DNA of 54,936 bases from Bimuria novae-zelandiae CBS 107.79 (Eukaryota; Ascomycota; Dothideomycetes; Pleosporales; Didymosphaeriaceae): NCBI GenBank assembly GCA_010015655.1, contig ML976660.1, positions 1,106,895-1,161,830 on the forward strand, in the 5' to 3' direction. The notes under the pieces were generated by a model that saw only the letters and a program-made list of their open reading frames with translations, made no database searches and had not been told where the DNA came from. Positions 20,299 to 31,520 of this stretch are shown piece by piece (position 1 is the first letter of the stretch; each line of letters opens with the position of its first letter). The translations under genes and the position numbers were made by a program.

Positions 20299-21005
20299 GG
20301 GGTGACATTATTATGGGATGGCTGCCTGGAGACGGAATGCGGGGGGTACTCAGGTGGGATGTGGTGTTGGGTTTAACAGATGCATGGTTGCGGTTTGGAG
20401 GGTTGGGGTTGGGTGGCTTAACAGTGGGGTCTGTTCACTGTTCTAAGGAGATACAGGAAAGGACATGTTGTCATGCTGTTTGAGAGGGAATAGCAAGAAT
20501 AACGGGATAGGAGCGTCGAACGTAACCATGTGTTTTAGATTTTCTTCGGATAATTTAATTCCTGCATTATTCAAACACACTTGCCCATTTCTAAAAGTCC
20601 ATTAAGTTTCAGCTTCTGCGGCAGGAAAGTGTGATCTAAGGGGCCCAGCGTGCGTAGTTCAGCGCGTTTCTCTGGATCCCTAAGAAGCGGGTGCCTGACG
20701 GGGGTCTCAACAAATCTGTTTCAGGGGTCGTGATTGTTGAATGGATCCTTAATAGTCTATTTCCGCGGGTAGCAGAGGCGTCGTGAGGCTTGCGGAACCG
20801 CTGCGCCACGAATGGATTATAGATGGACCGCGGTTGTGAGATGGATTATGGAGGCGCAATAAAATTATCTTCAGCGTTAGTCGTAGGTAAATCCATAATT
20901 ACAGCTGTTCGAAGCAATCATTCTCATTCTCACAACCTCCCAAGCGCGAAATAACCAAAGATACAACATTGCCCGCATTCGAACACACCTTAGCCTGGAA
21001 CCGCG
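20299..21005. other. Intergenic region between two secretory-pathway genes
   Basis: This is 707 bases without a recognised gene. An imperfect direct repeat, atggattatagatgg / atggattatggagg, lies around 20813-20850. The last 100 bases are A-rich and promoter-like. Confidence 0.45.
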
Positions 21006-22310
21006 ATGAAGCTCTCAAAAGCCTTTCAAGCAGCAGCAATGATGCTTGCAGTGGTCAGGAGCGCCACAGCCCTCCCCTCTGGTCCGCAGCCCGCCACGAC
21101 GTCCGCTGCGCACGCTGAAGCAAGAACAACCACGATACAAGCCGATATTCGACCGCCCCTTCGAGGACACTTTTTGGACGAACACGCCCATTCCCCCTCC
21201 CCCTTGAAAATCGCCACTACACCCGCTCAAGAGTCGATCATCCAGAACAGTACTATCGCCACGCCCTTACCTGCTCCCTCCCCAGCGAAACATGCAAAAC
21301 GCGATGGCCTCTTCAGTCCAGTCGGGAACTTCCTCCACGGCACCTGGGACTTCCTCTTCGGCTCAAGCTCCTCCTCCTCCTCCTCCTCCTCCTCCTCTAT
21401 CGCAGACTTGATCCCACGTACCTGCGCCGGAAAACCCTATACGAAAACCTACACGCACGCCCTCTCCTTCACGCTCGCCCACGCAAACGACACACTCCCC
21501 CCTCCCCACTTACCCACCTTCTTCATCTGGACCCGCTGGAAAGCATCCTACCCCACCGTCCTAACCAAAGCTATCCTAAACGACGCCACAAACACCACGC
21601 AGTGTCCGCTCGGACACTGCTCCAGCACCGCTATCCCCGGTCCGGGCGGCGAGCAGCTACGTCTCGTGCTGTCCCCCATCGACAAAGACTCGATCGCGGA
21701 GAATCCGTACTGGTGCTACTACGTGGCGCAGGAGGGCGTGTGGCGGAAGGGCGTGCAGCTGGGTAAGGCGAGCAACTGGGCTCCCGCAATATTAGCGCAC
21801 CACCTCGGTTTTACCGAAGACGACCCAGAAGCCGAGATGATGGTGAGCGCGGTAGACGCGTACATAAAGGAGAGGATGGCGGAGACATATCCGGGTCTGG
21901 AGATTGGGCTGATTGTGGGGTTTACGGTGGGGCTGGCGTCGGGGGTGGTCATCCTGGCGTGCCTGGGTATCTTGTGTGTGGCTTGCTGTGGTTTCTGTGT
22001 TGATGGCATGGTGGATCCGTCTGAGGGGGAGGATTTCGGGCAGCGGAGGCCGAGGAATAGGGGGAATGGGAAGAGTGGGAGGAGTGGGAGGAGTGGGGGG
22101 NNNNNNNNNNNNNNNNNNNNNNNNNNNNNNNNNNNNNNNNNNNNNNNNNNNNNNNNNNNNNNNNNNNNNNNNNNNNNNNNNNNNNNNNNNNNNNNNNNNN
22201 NNGGGGATGGGGAAGGGGTTGAGTTGAGGGACGTTGGGAGCAGGCCGCCGTCGTACAAGAGTACTGTGAGAGATCAGGAGGCGAATCGAGAGTTGGGGAA
22301 GATGGTTTAG
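21006..22310 (+). CDS. Putative single-pass membrane glycoprotein with Ser homopolymer; contains assembly gap
   Basis: The frame of 434 residues includes 34 unknown ones. Residues 1-22 are a signal peptide (MKLSKAFQAAAMMLAVVRSATA). The extracellular part has a Pro/Thr/Ala-rich stalk, a run of about a dozen Ser near residue 120 and a Cys-containing region (RTCAGKPY, QCPLGHCSS, NPYWCYYV) with Asn-X-Thr sites. A hydrophobic span at residues 300-328 (GLIVGFTVGLASGVVILACL, then CCGFC) is a transmembrane helix followed by membrane-proximal Cys that could be palmitoylated. The tail is Arg/Gly/Ser-rich. 22101-22202 is N, flanked by G-rich repeats (gggaggagtggg), so the true gap length and the frame across it are uncertain. 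Family is unknown; the layout suggests a cell-surface sensor or wall-associated protein. Confidence 0.65.
   Translation: MKLSKAFQAAAMMLAVVRSATALPSGPQPATTSAAHAEARTTTIQADIRPPLRGHFLDEHAHSPSPLKIATTPAQESIIQNSTIATPLPAPSPAKHAKRDGLFSPVGNFLHGTWDFLFGSSSSSSSSSSSSIADLIPRTCAGKPYTKTYTHALSFTLAHANDTLPPPHLPTFFIWTRWKASYPTVLTKAILNDATNTTQCPLGHCSSTAIPGPGGEQLRLVLSPIDKDSIAENPYWCYYVAQEGVWRKGVQLGKASNWAPAILAHHLGFTEDDPEAEMMVSAVDAYIKERMAETYPGLEIGLIVGFTVGLASGVVILACLGILCVACCGFCVDGMVDPSEGEDFGQRRPRNRGNGKSGRSGRSGGXXXXXXXXXXXXXXXXXXXXXXXXXXXXXXXXXXGDGEGVELRDVGSRPPSYKSTVRDQEANRELGKMV
22101..22202. other. Assembly gap (102 N)
   Basis: A run of N sits inside a G-rich tandem tract within the membrane-protein gene. The tract probably caused the assembly failure. 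Confidence 0.98.
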
Positions 22311-22644
22311 AAGGCCTTTGGGAGGTGGAAGTGATGCGAAAATGGGTCTTAGGGAAGGTTGACATGTGAAGGACGCTCTCGGCGGATTTGTTGAAGTAGA
22401 GTTGCGCATCCGGAATACTCGTATTTCAAGGCACATTCTCCAGTCTCAGTCACAGCACCATCTGAACATGTAAAACTATTTCAATCCTACAAAGACAGCT
22501 TGGTGTAGGTAGATGCACATCGAAGCTGTAGCCGACGCAGGCGAGAAGGGACTGTAGAGAAGGAGCGACCAGTACACCGAGCAAAGCGAAATGTACTGGT
22601 CACTAGCATTAGTCTACGTCTTGCAAACTCTCTATCTCTAATAG
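22311..22644. other. Short convergent intergenic region
   Basis: This is 334 bases between the stop of the plus-strand membrane protein and the stop of the minus-strand guanine deaminase. It holds 3' ends only. Confidence 0.5.
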
Positions 22645-24075
22645 CTAGACCTTATATCTCGCCGTCTTATGTACCAGTCGTCCTCGTACCCACACAGCAG
22701 CACAATTCCTGTCATCCCCACTATACACCCACTTCTCTACCTTCTCCTCCGGAGACTCGAATCCAAATATATCGACAGGCCCGCCAGCTCCTTCGTCCCC
22801 AAACGTCCCCTCATAGTCACCTGCTTCCGGCACGCTACCTAGCCGTATCATCTGCGCATCAAACTCCTTCCCCACATCAAACCCTCCTATCTTCTCCTCT
22901 AGCCCAACGACTGCAGCGCCGCCGCGTGTCGCCAGGTACAACGCCTCTGCTGTAGAAAGCTTGGCAGCGTTGTTGAGGGTAGCCACCGGCGCCGAGGGAG
23001 CAGACATAGCCACAAAGCGAGACGTCCATATGGCGTGCCGCGCCTCCTCAAGGATAGACGGCGAAACCCCCCCGCTCACATCCGTCCCCAAGCCCACTGT
23101 AATCCCCTCATCCAGCAGCTCGCGCACCGGACAACACCCACTTGTCAGCGCCGTGTTCGACGCCGGACAATGACTAATCTTACTCCCCCTCTCCTTGATT
23201 AACCTCCTCTCCTCCTTACTCAGATGAATCGCGTGCGCGAGAATCGTCCGCTCCGTAAGCAGAGCCGCCTCGTCATAAACATGCGTATAACTCTCCGACT
23301 CGGGAAACCACTCCTTCACCAACTCGCACTCGCCCGTGTTCTCCGAGATATGCGTCTGCACAAATGCGCCCTCTTCCCGCGCCAGCTTCCCCAGCTCCGC
23401 CAGACACGGCGCGGTGCAACTCGGCGCAAACCGCGGCGTGACTACCGGCCTGACGATCTCGCCCTTTTCATCCACCTTGCGGGCGTAGTCGATGCACGCC
23501 TTGGAGTCCCGTATCGCGCTCTCAATGTCGGCGTCGCGGTAATACTCCGGACTCAATCGATCCATGCACACGCGTCCCACGAGCGCGCGCTGGCCGCGCT
23601 CCAGACATATTTCCGTGAGCAGATTCGTCGCCTCAACATGCCGTGTTGCGTAGTACGCGCACGTCGTCGTCCCATGGCTCAACGTCCTCGCTACAAAATT
23701 CCCATATATCCTTCCCGCCTTGCGAGTATCCTCAAACGATGCTTCCAACGGAAAAGTGTACGTTTCCAACCAATCGAGGAGAGTCGTTTTGCCGAAGAGC
23801 CCCGTGTTGGGGTGCTGCGGCGCGTGCGTGTGTGTGTCGATGAAGCCCGGGAAAAAGAAGCCGTCGTCTACCGAGACGATCTGGGCCGAGGCCCAGGACG
23901 GGTGCTTGGTGGTGACGTCTGAGGGGGAAGATATCTCTTTCTCGACGAACTGGATGAGGCCTTGCTCGTCTACGCCGATGGCGCCGCGGGCGCAGATTTC
24001 TAGATTGGCGAGGGAAATGCAGTGGGCGAATGCGCCTAGGTAAATCGTCTTGCTGATGGGGACGGAAGCTGCCAT
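22645..24075 (-). CDS. GUD1: Guanine deaminase
   Basis: This amidohydrolase hydrolyses guanine to xanthine and ammonia in purine salvage/catabolism. It is an intronless minus-strand frame of 476 residues from the ATG at 24075; seven further upstream codons begin only with TTG. The metal-binding HxH is in PGFIDTHTHAPQHPN. The active-site region DWLETYTFPLE is typical of guanine deaminases. QTHISENTGE supplies another metal His. AHAIHLSKEE and SKISHCPASNTAL follow, and GLGTDVSGG gives the conserved metal Asp. Length and motif order match eukaryotic guanine deaminases (about 450-490 residues). The protein is cytosolic, with no targeting signal seen. Confidence 0.95.
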   Translation of the reverse strand: MAASVPISKTIYLGAFAHCISLANLEICARGAIGVDEQGLIQFVEKEISSPSDVTTKHPSWASAQIVSVDDGFFFPGFIDTHTHAPQHPNTGLFGKTTLLDWLETYTFPLEASFEDTRKAGRIYGNFVARTLSHGTTTCAYYATRHVEATNLLTEICLERGQRALVGRVCMDRLSPEYYRDADIESAIRDSKACIDYARKVDEKGEIVRPVVTPRFAPSCTAPCLAELGKLAREEGAFVQTHISENTGECELVKEWFPESESYTHVYDEAALLTERTILAHAIHLSKEERRLIKERGSKISHCPASNTALTSGCCPVRELLDEGITVGLGTDVSGGVSPSILEEARHAIWTSRFVAMSAPSAPVATLNNAAKLSTAEALYLATRGGAAVVGLEEKIGGFDVGKEFDAQMIRLGSVPEAGDYEGTFGDEGAGGPVDIFGFESPEEKVEKWVYSGDDRNCAAVWVRGRLVHKTARYKV

Positions 24076-24651
24076 GGTGGTACAGATAGGACTCAACTGG
24101 TGGTGTGCCGATGTTTATACAAATGTTCCGCGTCCGTAGATAGAAGGTGCCTCGGGGGCACAAGAAATACAAGTTTAAAAATGATTGGGAAAAAGGGACC
24201 GGGAAGCTCAGGGTATCATGGCTGCAGGTTGACTTAGAGTGTCGAAGAGGGAGGGCATCGAGAGATAATGTTAGTTGGGTACATGAGCTTTATCTACACT
24301 TCCTGCGCCGCGGCTTGCCTGCGGTGGCTTCACAATTGCTTTTGGAGCTGGAGCGCTGATTACGCTAGCGCGTTACCCGCCTCGGCTTCCGCCGGCACGT
24401 GGCAGCATCACATCGGGCCGGAGGGCGCCGACGCCCATTCCCGCATACGTACTGGCCACCGAGCACTCCCCTATTATTCACCAAAACCTTAAGAGAGTAG
24501 CGATATTCAAATGCTTTTTCCGCAGCTAAACCTCGAAGAAAGGCTACTTTTCCGACTGATTGCTAACAAGACCCAATCCGAGAATATCCATTGCATTGCC
24601 CAGCTCACCAAACGCCAAACCAAGACTTGTGCGTACCGCTATTGACTAGGC
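24076..24651. other. Intergenic region: GUD1 promoter and ARP9 3' flank
   Basis: This is 576 bases. The part next to 24076 is the guanine deaminase promoter. The remainder includes a GC-rich stretch (24310-24440) without a recognised gene. Confidence 0.45.
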
Positions 24652-26691
24652 TCACAGCGCATAATCGTGAATGCCAGTCGGGCCTTGATCGTTGTAATCC
24701 GGACGGGTCATGTAGCCCTTACTCTGTCCCTGATCCACCACGAAGATGACCTTGGCGGCGACCTGGGCGCCCAAAAAGGCCGACTCGTCGAAGCCTACAT
24801 CTTTCCACTCTGGGAAGTACTCCGGCGGTTTGACCAACTTGATTGAGGTCGGTGTCTGGCTGTGCGAGGAGTGTGCGTTGTGCGAGAGACCTGGGAGGTG
24901 GGAGGTAGGGTTGTGAGGCATGAGGTGCTGTGTCTGGGCGGTGGTAGCGGCATAGAGAAGCGGGTTCACGTGCGAGGGTGCACCGCCGTGGGGACCGAGT
25001 TGCGGTTGGGGCGTGTTAGCACCGGTGCCTGCGGGCGTGGAAATGTTGGAGGGAATTTCGGAGGTGAACATTGTGGCTGATGAGGGGGAGATGAGATACT
25101 TGGCCTGGATGGTGGCGAGGAGAGCCTCCTTGAAGCCTGCAGCTTTGTTAGTGTCTAGCTTATAGCTAGGAATAAAGTATGAGTGACTTACCTCGAACCC
25201 TTGATCCATTCCCGCAGATGATCAAGGAGTCCCAGAGCTCGCTACGCTTGTTCACTTCATCCACCGAAGAGATTGTGCGGTGCACAGCGTCCGCTATCCT
25301 CTCTAGCATACCATTGCTCGCTGCCATGAAACGCTCTGTACCAACTTCGAGCTCTCTCCTGATAGGCCCTGATTGGTTGCTTCCGTTCCCTGTATCGCTG
25401 GCACCATTGGCATCTACAGCGGATGTCGGTTCACCATTCACAATTTCGCCTTGCCTTTGCGGGCCTTCATCAAGCTGGTTTTGCATTTCTGCCAACCTCT
25501 CGCTTCCCAGGTTCATATTCTTGAGGTTGTCCAGCAGACGGTGGTCTTCGTAGAGGAAAGTAGCTCTTTCTCGTTTTGCGTTGGGAAGCCTGATGGGCTT
25601 ATTTGCGTTCGCAGCGGCAGCAGTGTCCGCGCCCCCCTTCTTCTTCGCATTGGCCTTTTCCTGCTTTTCCTTCTCCTTCTTCGCCAGGTACTCCTCCATT
25701 TTGCCTCCAGTGACGATACTCGCTACGTCCAGCACGCCCTCGTCATCGGCATTGGCGTCATCACCAACATCGGTGTCTACGCCAGGCCCCCGCGGGCCGT
25801 TTCCAATTGCGGACGCAGCCGCGGGTCCTGAAGCAGATGCGCCCGTTGACGCAGCAGCAGCAGGGTTCGTAATGGGCTGCTCCTCGCTCGCTTCAGTGGT
25901 TCCTGGTAACGGTGTATCGGGCGGGAGAATCTCGCATATGGGGCTTTTCTTGAGCTGTTCACACATGTCCCGGCTCCAGCTTTTAGATCTGAGCTTCGCA
26001 AGCAGTCCCTCTGTGAGCGCCTCTCCTCCGCAGCCTGCTAGAGCCATAACACGCCCTTGGAGGTGCGGTATGAATTCGCTTATGGCAGTGACGTCCACCT
26101 TGTCCTTGCCTACATCTACGATGGTCGAGGTGTGCACGCCATAGGCCCAGCTGGTCGCCATGGCCGCATCCATGAGACCAAACGCGGGCGTCTTGAACTT
26201 CTCAAAGAAGAACTGTGTGAGTTTCTCGTGCTCTTTGGGCGTCCATACCGGCTGCGCGATGAGGAGTATCGGCGTGTGAAACGGCGGGTTAAGCGCGTTG
26301 TACACGTGGGTGATGAGGGCGAAGAAGCATGACCAGTCGACTATCCTGCCTTCCTTCATGGGCCACACGGCGCCCTCTTCAGACACTCGGTCTTCTTCGT
26401 ATATGGCTTCGTCCCCGTCCGGCCTGCTCTCGGCGCCGTCTCCCGGCTGCTCGGGCTTGTCGTTCCGCCGGCGTATCTTATATGGCTCCCATTCTCCAGG
26501 CTTTTCGGCAGGGAACATGCGCGAGCGGACGCGCAGCCGGGCGGGCGTGAAGCTCTCGGGCAGGCCCAGCTGTGCGACTGTCGTCTCCGAGCCGGGCGCA
26601 ATGACCTGTGCAGAATGGTTAGTGCTCCTGAATGCGCAGAGACGGGCGACGCGGGGCGTACAATAATCTGCTCGTCTTTGAAGGGCGGCAT
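24652..26691 (-). CDS. ARP9: Actin-related protein 9, chromatin-remodelling complex subunit
   Basis: Arp9 is a nuclear actin-related subunit of SWI/SNF and RSC remodellers, where it pairs with Arp7 on the HSA helix of the ATPase. Three minus-strand exons fit in frame: 26691-26662 (ten codons, MPPFKDEQII), 26605-25192 and 25136-24652, total 642 residues. The introns are 56 and 55 bases. Recognisable segments are EGRIVDWSCFFALITHVYNAL with PPFHTPILLIAQP (actin-fold core), QFFFEKFKTPAFGLMDAAMATSWAYG, and the C-terminal PPEYFPEWKDVGFDESAFLGAQVAAKVIFV. A charged, Ala/Lys-rich insertion interrupts the fold around residues 265-360, larger than in yeast. Nucleotide-binding residues are degenerate, as expected for this subfamily. 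Its start is 192 bases from the NTE1 start, on the opposite strand. Confidence 0.88.
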
Positions 26692-26883
26692 GGTGGGCCA
26701 ATGGGCGACGCGACGTGAGGCGCGTTGTGAAGAGGCGCGCGAAGAGGCGCGAATCTGGGGATAGAGCTCACCGCCAAGAAATGTACCTGGGATCACACCC
26801 CGCTACCGTCTCCCTCGCTCACCGCATCTACCGCCCACTATGCCTCCAAGTCGCACGTCCGACTATCCGGGTCGCCGTCCAGC
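26692..26883. promoter_or_regulatory. Compact divergent promoter, ARP9 / NTE1
   Basis: Only 192 bases separate the two start codons, so both promoters must overlap. No TATA box is evident. The sequence contains repeated gcg/cgc words (gaggcgcg repeated near 26720-26750). Confidence 0.6.
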
Positions 26884-29800
26884 ATGCCTACAGCAGCCAC
26901 CGAAGCGCTGCACTCTTCCGCCAGCTCGGTTTCCACCATCGCCGCTGAGGCCCTGCAGACGGCAGCAGCAACAGCCAAAGCTATAGAGAAGATGGAAGCT
27001 TCCTCGACCTTTGGTCTCCTCGCCCGAGTTTTACTTCGCATCGTGACGGTACTCCCCGGCACGCTGTACTGGATTATCACCTTTACGACCATCACTCTGC
27101 CAACATGGCTCTTCACGCTATTCTCCATGAGCTTGACCTTCACCATGAATTTCACTACTCTGTAGAATCTCTCCGCCTTTTATCGCAGTCGAACTTAGCT
27201 AACCCTTCAAGACTATTAATTACCGTCTTCGTCGTATCTACAGTGAGCTACCTGGTCAGATACCGTTTCATGACCATGTATACTCGCCTCCCACCCGAGC
27301 CGCAACGTGATGAGCCACAAGTTGAAGTATTCCCGGACATCCAAGAAGGCGACTCTAAGAGGGGCTTGGCTAACTACCTCGACGAATTCCTCAGCGCTAT
27401 CAAAGTGTTTGGCTATCTCGAACGACCCGTATTCCACGAGCTCACGCGGACCATGCAAACGAGGAAGCTGATTGCGGGAGAGACGATACTTTTGGAAGAA
27501 GAGAAGGGCTTCTCTCTGGTCGTTGATGGTCTCGTCCAAATCTTTGTCAAATCGAGCCGAGACAGCGCAGACTCCGACGAGGACGAGGGATCGCCAGATG
27601 GGGCCAGCAGGGGAAGTGGAACGAACTCGAGTCATCGGCAAGGCTACCAGCTTCTCACCGAGGTCAAAAATGGCGCGCCCATGTCCTCGCTATTCTCCAT
27701 TCTATCTCTGTTCACCGAGGACGTAAAGCTCCGTCACGAGGATTCCGAAGACGGCGTAGACTCCAGTGTGCCAGTCACGCCGTTGGAAAGGCCGGTGCGA
27801 CCTTCCCTTTCGAGAAATAGCAGTTTTGCATTTGACGATTCTCGACCACATACACCAGCAGACGTACCGGGAACGCCTCCACGTGGGCTAGGGCACCGTA
27901 GAGCGTCCAGCATTGCCAGTCCTACTGCGGGTGGCCGACTTGGAAGTGTTCCACCACTCTCGTTGGATTCGACTGTGGCCAATGGACAACCTCATAAGTT
28001 CCACAAGAAACACCCGTCTGAGTCTCGATCTAAATCAAAGTCCAAATCGGCTCACCCCGATATTGTTGCACGAGCGAAGGTCGATACAACGATTGCAATC
28101 ATCCCTGCTACCGCCTTCCGTCGTTTGACACGCGTATATCCGAAAGCAACAGCGCATATTGTTCAAGTGATCTTAACCCGACTGCAGCGCGTTACGCTCG
28201 CAACTGGGCACGCGTATCTAGGCCTTACGAGTGAGGTGTTGCGTATCGAGAAGCTCATGAATACATATACTACGTATGATCTACCTGGCTTTCTGCGTGA
28301 TTCCGCTCTCCAGCGACTGAAAGAAAGATTTGCAAAAGAGACTGAACGCACTGGACCGGAAGAAGAGATGAAAGGAATAGCACTCCACAATCCTGGCGCC
28401 GGTCGAAGAAGGAGATCAAACTCAGCATTCCGGAAGGGAACCGCCGGTCATGCTCGCCTTGCTGCAATCCGTGGATCTTCAACTGACATAAGTGATGAAG
28501 CCCACAGAGCATTGTCCCCCCCGGTTGAGCCCGTCGGTGGCCCGGATCGGGTCAGTGCAGGCGATCTGTTGACAAATACACATCTTCCACGGGGTACTGG
28601 AAGAACAGGACGCTACAGCTTCTCGCAACCGGTGCAACAAGACCGTGGTGCAAAAACACCACTCGATGCGGGAACGTTCAACCCCTTTGCTTCGCCACTG
28701 GCAAGACCAGCTGTTTTACATCGCCAGGAATCCATGGACGAAGCTACTGTCTTCAGGGAGTCCATCCTTGATTGTATGTTCAAGGCGATTGGACTGACTG
28801 ACCTTGAGAATCCAATTCCAAGGTCGCAGTCGGTCGAGCAATCGCCACGCTTGGTGTCTTTCGACACAAGGCGACAAAAAGCCATTTTCAGCAATGCTTT
28901 TGGCTTTATCGACCCCTACGAAGCGTCCCGTGATGGAGACACCGAATCCATGATCTCGGCCTCGGGACAGTCTACTATGAGTGTCACTGGATATAACCTT
29001 GTGGAAGAGATTGTCAACGATGTCGAGATTGTGTATTTTCCGAAGGGTGCCGTCCTCGTGGAACAAGGCGAGAGAAACCCTGGGCTTTACTATGTCATAG
29101 ATGGTTTTCTTGATGTCGGGATACCAATAGAGGAGGACCATCATGAAAATAACGTGCTCGGCACTCTGCCAACAACCCCGGGCACTACTGAGGCCGAGCT
29201 CTTTGGTGGGTCGTCTTTTCAAAGATTGGCCAACAATGCTTCTTCCTCATATGCCAAATTACCTGATCAAGGCAAGCGAAAAAAATCGAGAAGAAGCCTG
29301 TTCCTTACCAAGCCTGGTGGTCTCGCTGGCTACCTGGGAACCGTGTCGTCATATCGGTCATTTGTGGATGTCACCGCGAAAACCGATGTTTATGTCGGTT
29401 TCTTGCCCCGGGCTTCTATAGAACGAATTGTGGACCGTTACCCCGTCGTCTTGTTGACTATGGCTAAGCGCTTGACGACGCTCCTGCCCAGGTTAATTCT
29501 TCATATCGATTTTGCGCTCGAGTGGGTGCAAGTGAACTCAGGCCAAGTGATATACAACCAAGGAGACGAGAGCGACGCTATCTATATCGTGTTGAACGGA
29601 CGTCTCAGGGCTATACAAGATGGCGAGAACAACAACGTGAAAGTCATCGGGGAATATGGCCAGGGTGACAGCGTCGGGGAGCTCGAGGTTCTTACTGAAT
29701 CAACGCGTCCTGGTTCTCTGCACGCCATTCGTGACACCGAGGTAGCGAAATTACCAAAAACACTGTTCAACAGTCTCGCTTTGGAGCATCCCGGAATCAC

Positions 29801-31520
29801 AATCAAGATATCCAAAATCATCGCTTCTCGCATGCGCGTGTTGATGGAAGATACACTCCATGAGCCAAGCAAGGAGCTTCGTTCAGCCACTAACCGGAGC
29901 AAAGTCTCGTCCACAGTCAATTTGCGTACCGTCGCAATCCTTCCCGTTACGGCTGGGGTCCCAGTGGTGGAGTTTGCTGGTCGCCTCATGACCGCGCTGA
30001 ATCAGATCGGTACTACGAATGGGGTCGTGTCACTTAACCAGGCTGCCATCCTCAATCATCTCGGTCGACATGCTTTCAACCGCATGGGCAAGCTAAAGGT
30101 ATCTCAATACCTCGCTGACCTGGAGGAGAAATATGGGTTGGTCTTGTACGTCGCGGATACGCCAGTCAAGTCTCCTTGGACACAGACATGCATCAGTCAA
30201 GCGGACTGTATCCTGCTTGTTGGGCTGGCGGAAGGCTCCTACAACATTGGCGAATACGAGCGCTTCCTACTCACAACAAAGACCACTGCGCGTAAAGAGC
30301 TTGTGTTACTGCATTCAGAGAAGTACTGTCCTTCGGGGCTCACGCGGAAGTGGCTGCGCAATCGTCCTTGGGTAAACGGTAGCCATCACCATGTACAGAT
30401 GCCCTTCCGTACCAGTGCCGAGCCTGTACATCCGATAGGGCGCCGGTTTGGCACTGCTCTCAAGCAGCGTGTACAAGTGCTACAGGCAGAAATTCAGAAG
30501 TACACATCGCGGAGGGTCCGTCAGACGCCTCTGTACTCTGCGGACACCCCATTCAAGGGAGATTTCCATCGTCTGGCAAGACGGCTTTGCGGTAAATCAG
30601 TCGGCCTCGTCCTAGGTGGAGGCGGCGCACGCGGTATCTCGCAGATAGGCATCATTCGTGCTCTCGAAGAAGCCGGTATCCCCATTGACATGGTGGGCGG
30701 TACATCGATCGGGGCCTTTATTGGTGCGCTATACGCATGGGACGCTGATGTCGTTCCAATGTATGGAAGAGCCAAGAAGTTCGCTGGTCGCATGGGCAGC
30801 ATGTGGCGGTTCGCTCTCGACCTTACCTATCCATCTGCCTCGTACACCACCGGTCACGAATTTAACCGCGGCATTTTCAAGACTTTCGGGAACTCCCAGA
30901 TCGAGGACTTTTGGCTCGAATACTACTGCAACACGACCAACATCAGCAAGAGTCGCTCGGAGATACATACCAGCGGCTACGTCTGGCGCTACGTGCGCGC
31001 TTCGATGTCTCTCGCAGGCCTCTTACCGCCACTTTGTGACAACGATAACATGCTCCTTGACGGCGGCTACATTGACAACTTGACGGTCACGCACATGAAG
31101 TCCCTAGGCGCGGACGTCATTTTCGCCGTCGACGTGGGCTCCCTCGACGACGATGTACCGCAGTCCTTTGGCGACAGCCTCTCTGGTTTCTGGGCGCTCC
31201 TCAACCGCTGGAACCCATTCTCCGCGTACCCCAATCCGCCCACTCTATCCGAAATCCAGTCCCGTCTCGCCTACGTCTCATCGTACGATGCGCTAGAGCG
31301 CGCAAAGAACACGCCTGGGTGCAGGTATATGCGACCGCCGATCGACCCATACGGGACGTTAGACTTTGCCAAGTTCGACGAGATTTACCAGGTAGGGTAT
31401 CAATACGGCAAAGAGTATCTGGCGAGGCTGAGGGAGAAGGGCGTGTTGCCTGTCAGCGAGGAGACGGAGAAGGAGAAGAATCTGCGGAGGACGATGGCGC
31501 CGCGGCGAGCAAGTATTTAG
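26884..31520 (+). CDS. NTE1: Lysophospholipase NTE1 (patatin-like, neuropathy target esterase homologue)
   Basis: Nte1 is an endoplasmic-reticulum serine esterase that deacylates phosphatidylcholine to glycerophosphocholine. Two exons, 26884-27161 and 27212-31520 (intron of 50 bases), give 1528 residues, the usual fungal size. The N terminus carries two hydrophobic segments (about 47-80 and 91-110, the second formed across the intron). Cyclic-nucleotide-binding-like domains follow. The first begins near [16 protein letters not shown]. Later ones include [24 protein letters not shown] and [21 protein letters not shown]. Long Ser/Pro linkers separate them. The C-terminal patatin domain has the oxyanion loop [11 protein letters not shown], nucleophile Ser1258 in GGTSIGAF and Asp1376 in LLDGGYIDN. 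Both catalytic residues are present, so the enzyme should be active. Confidence 0.97.
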
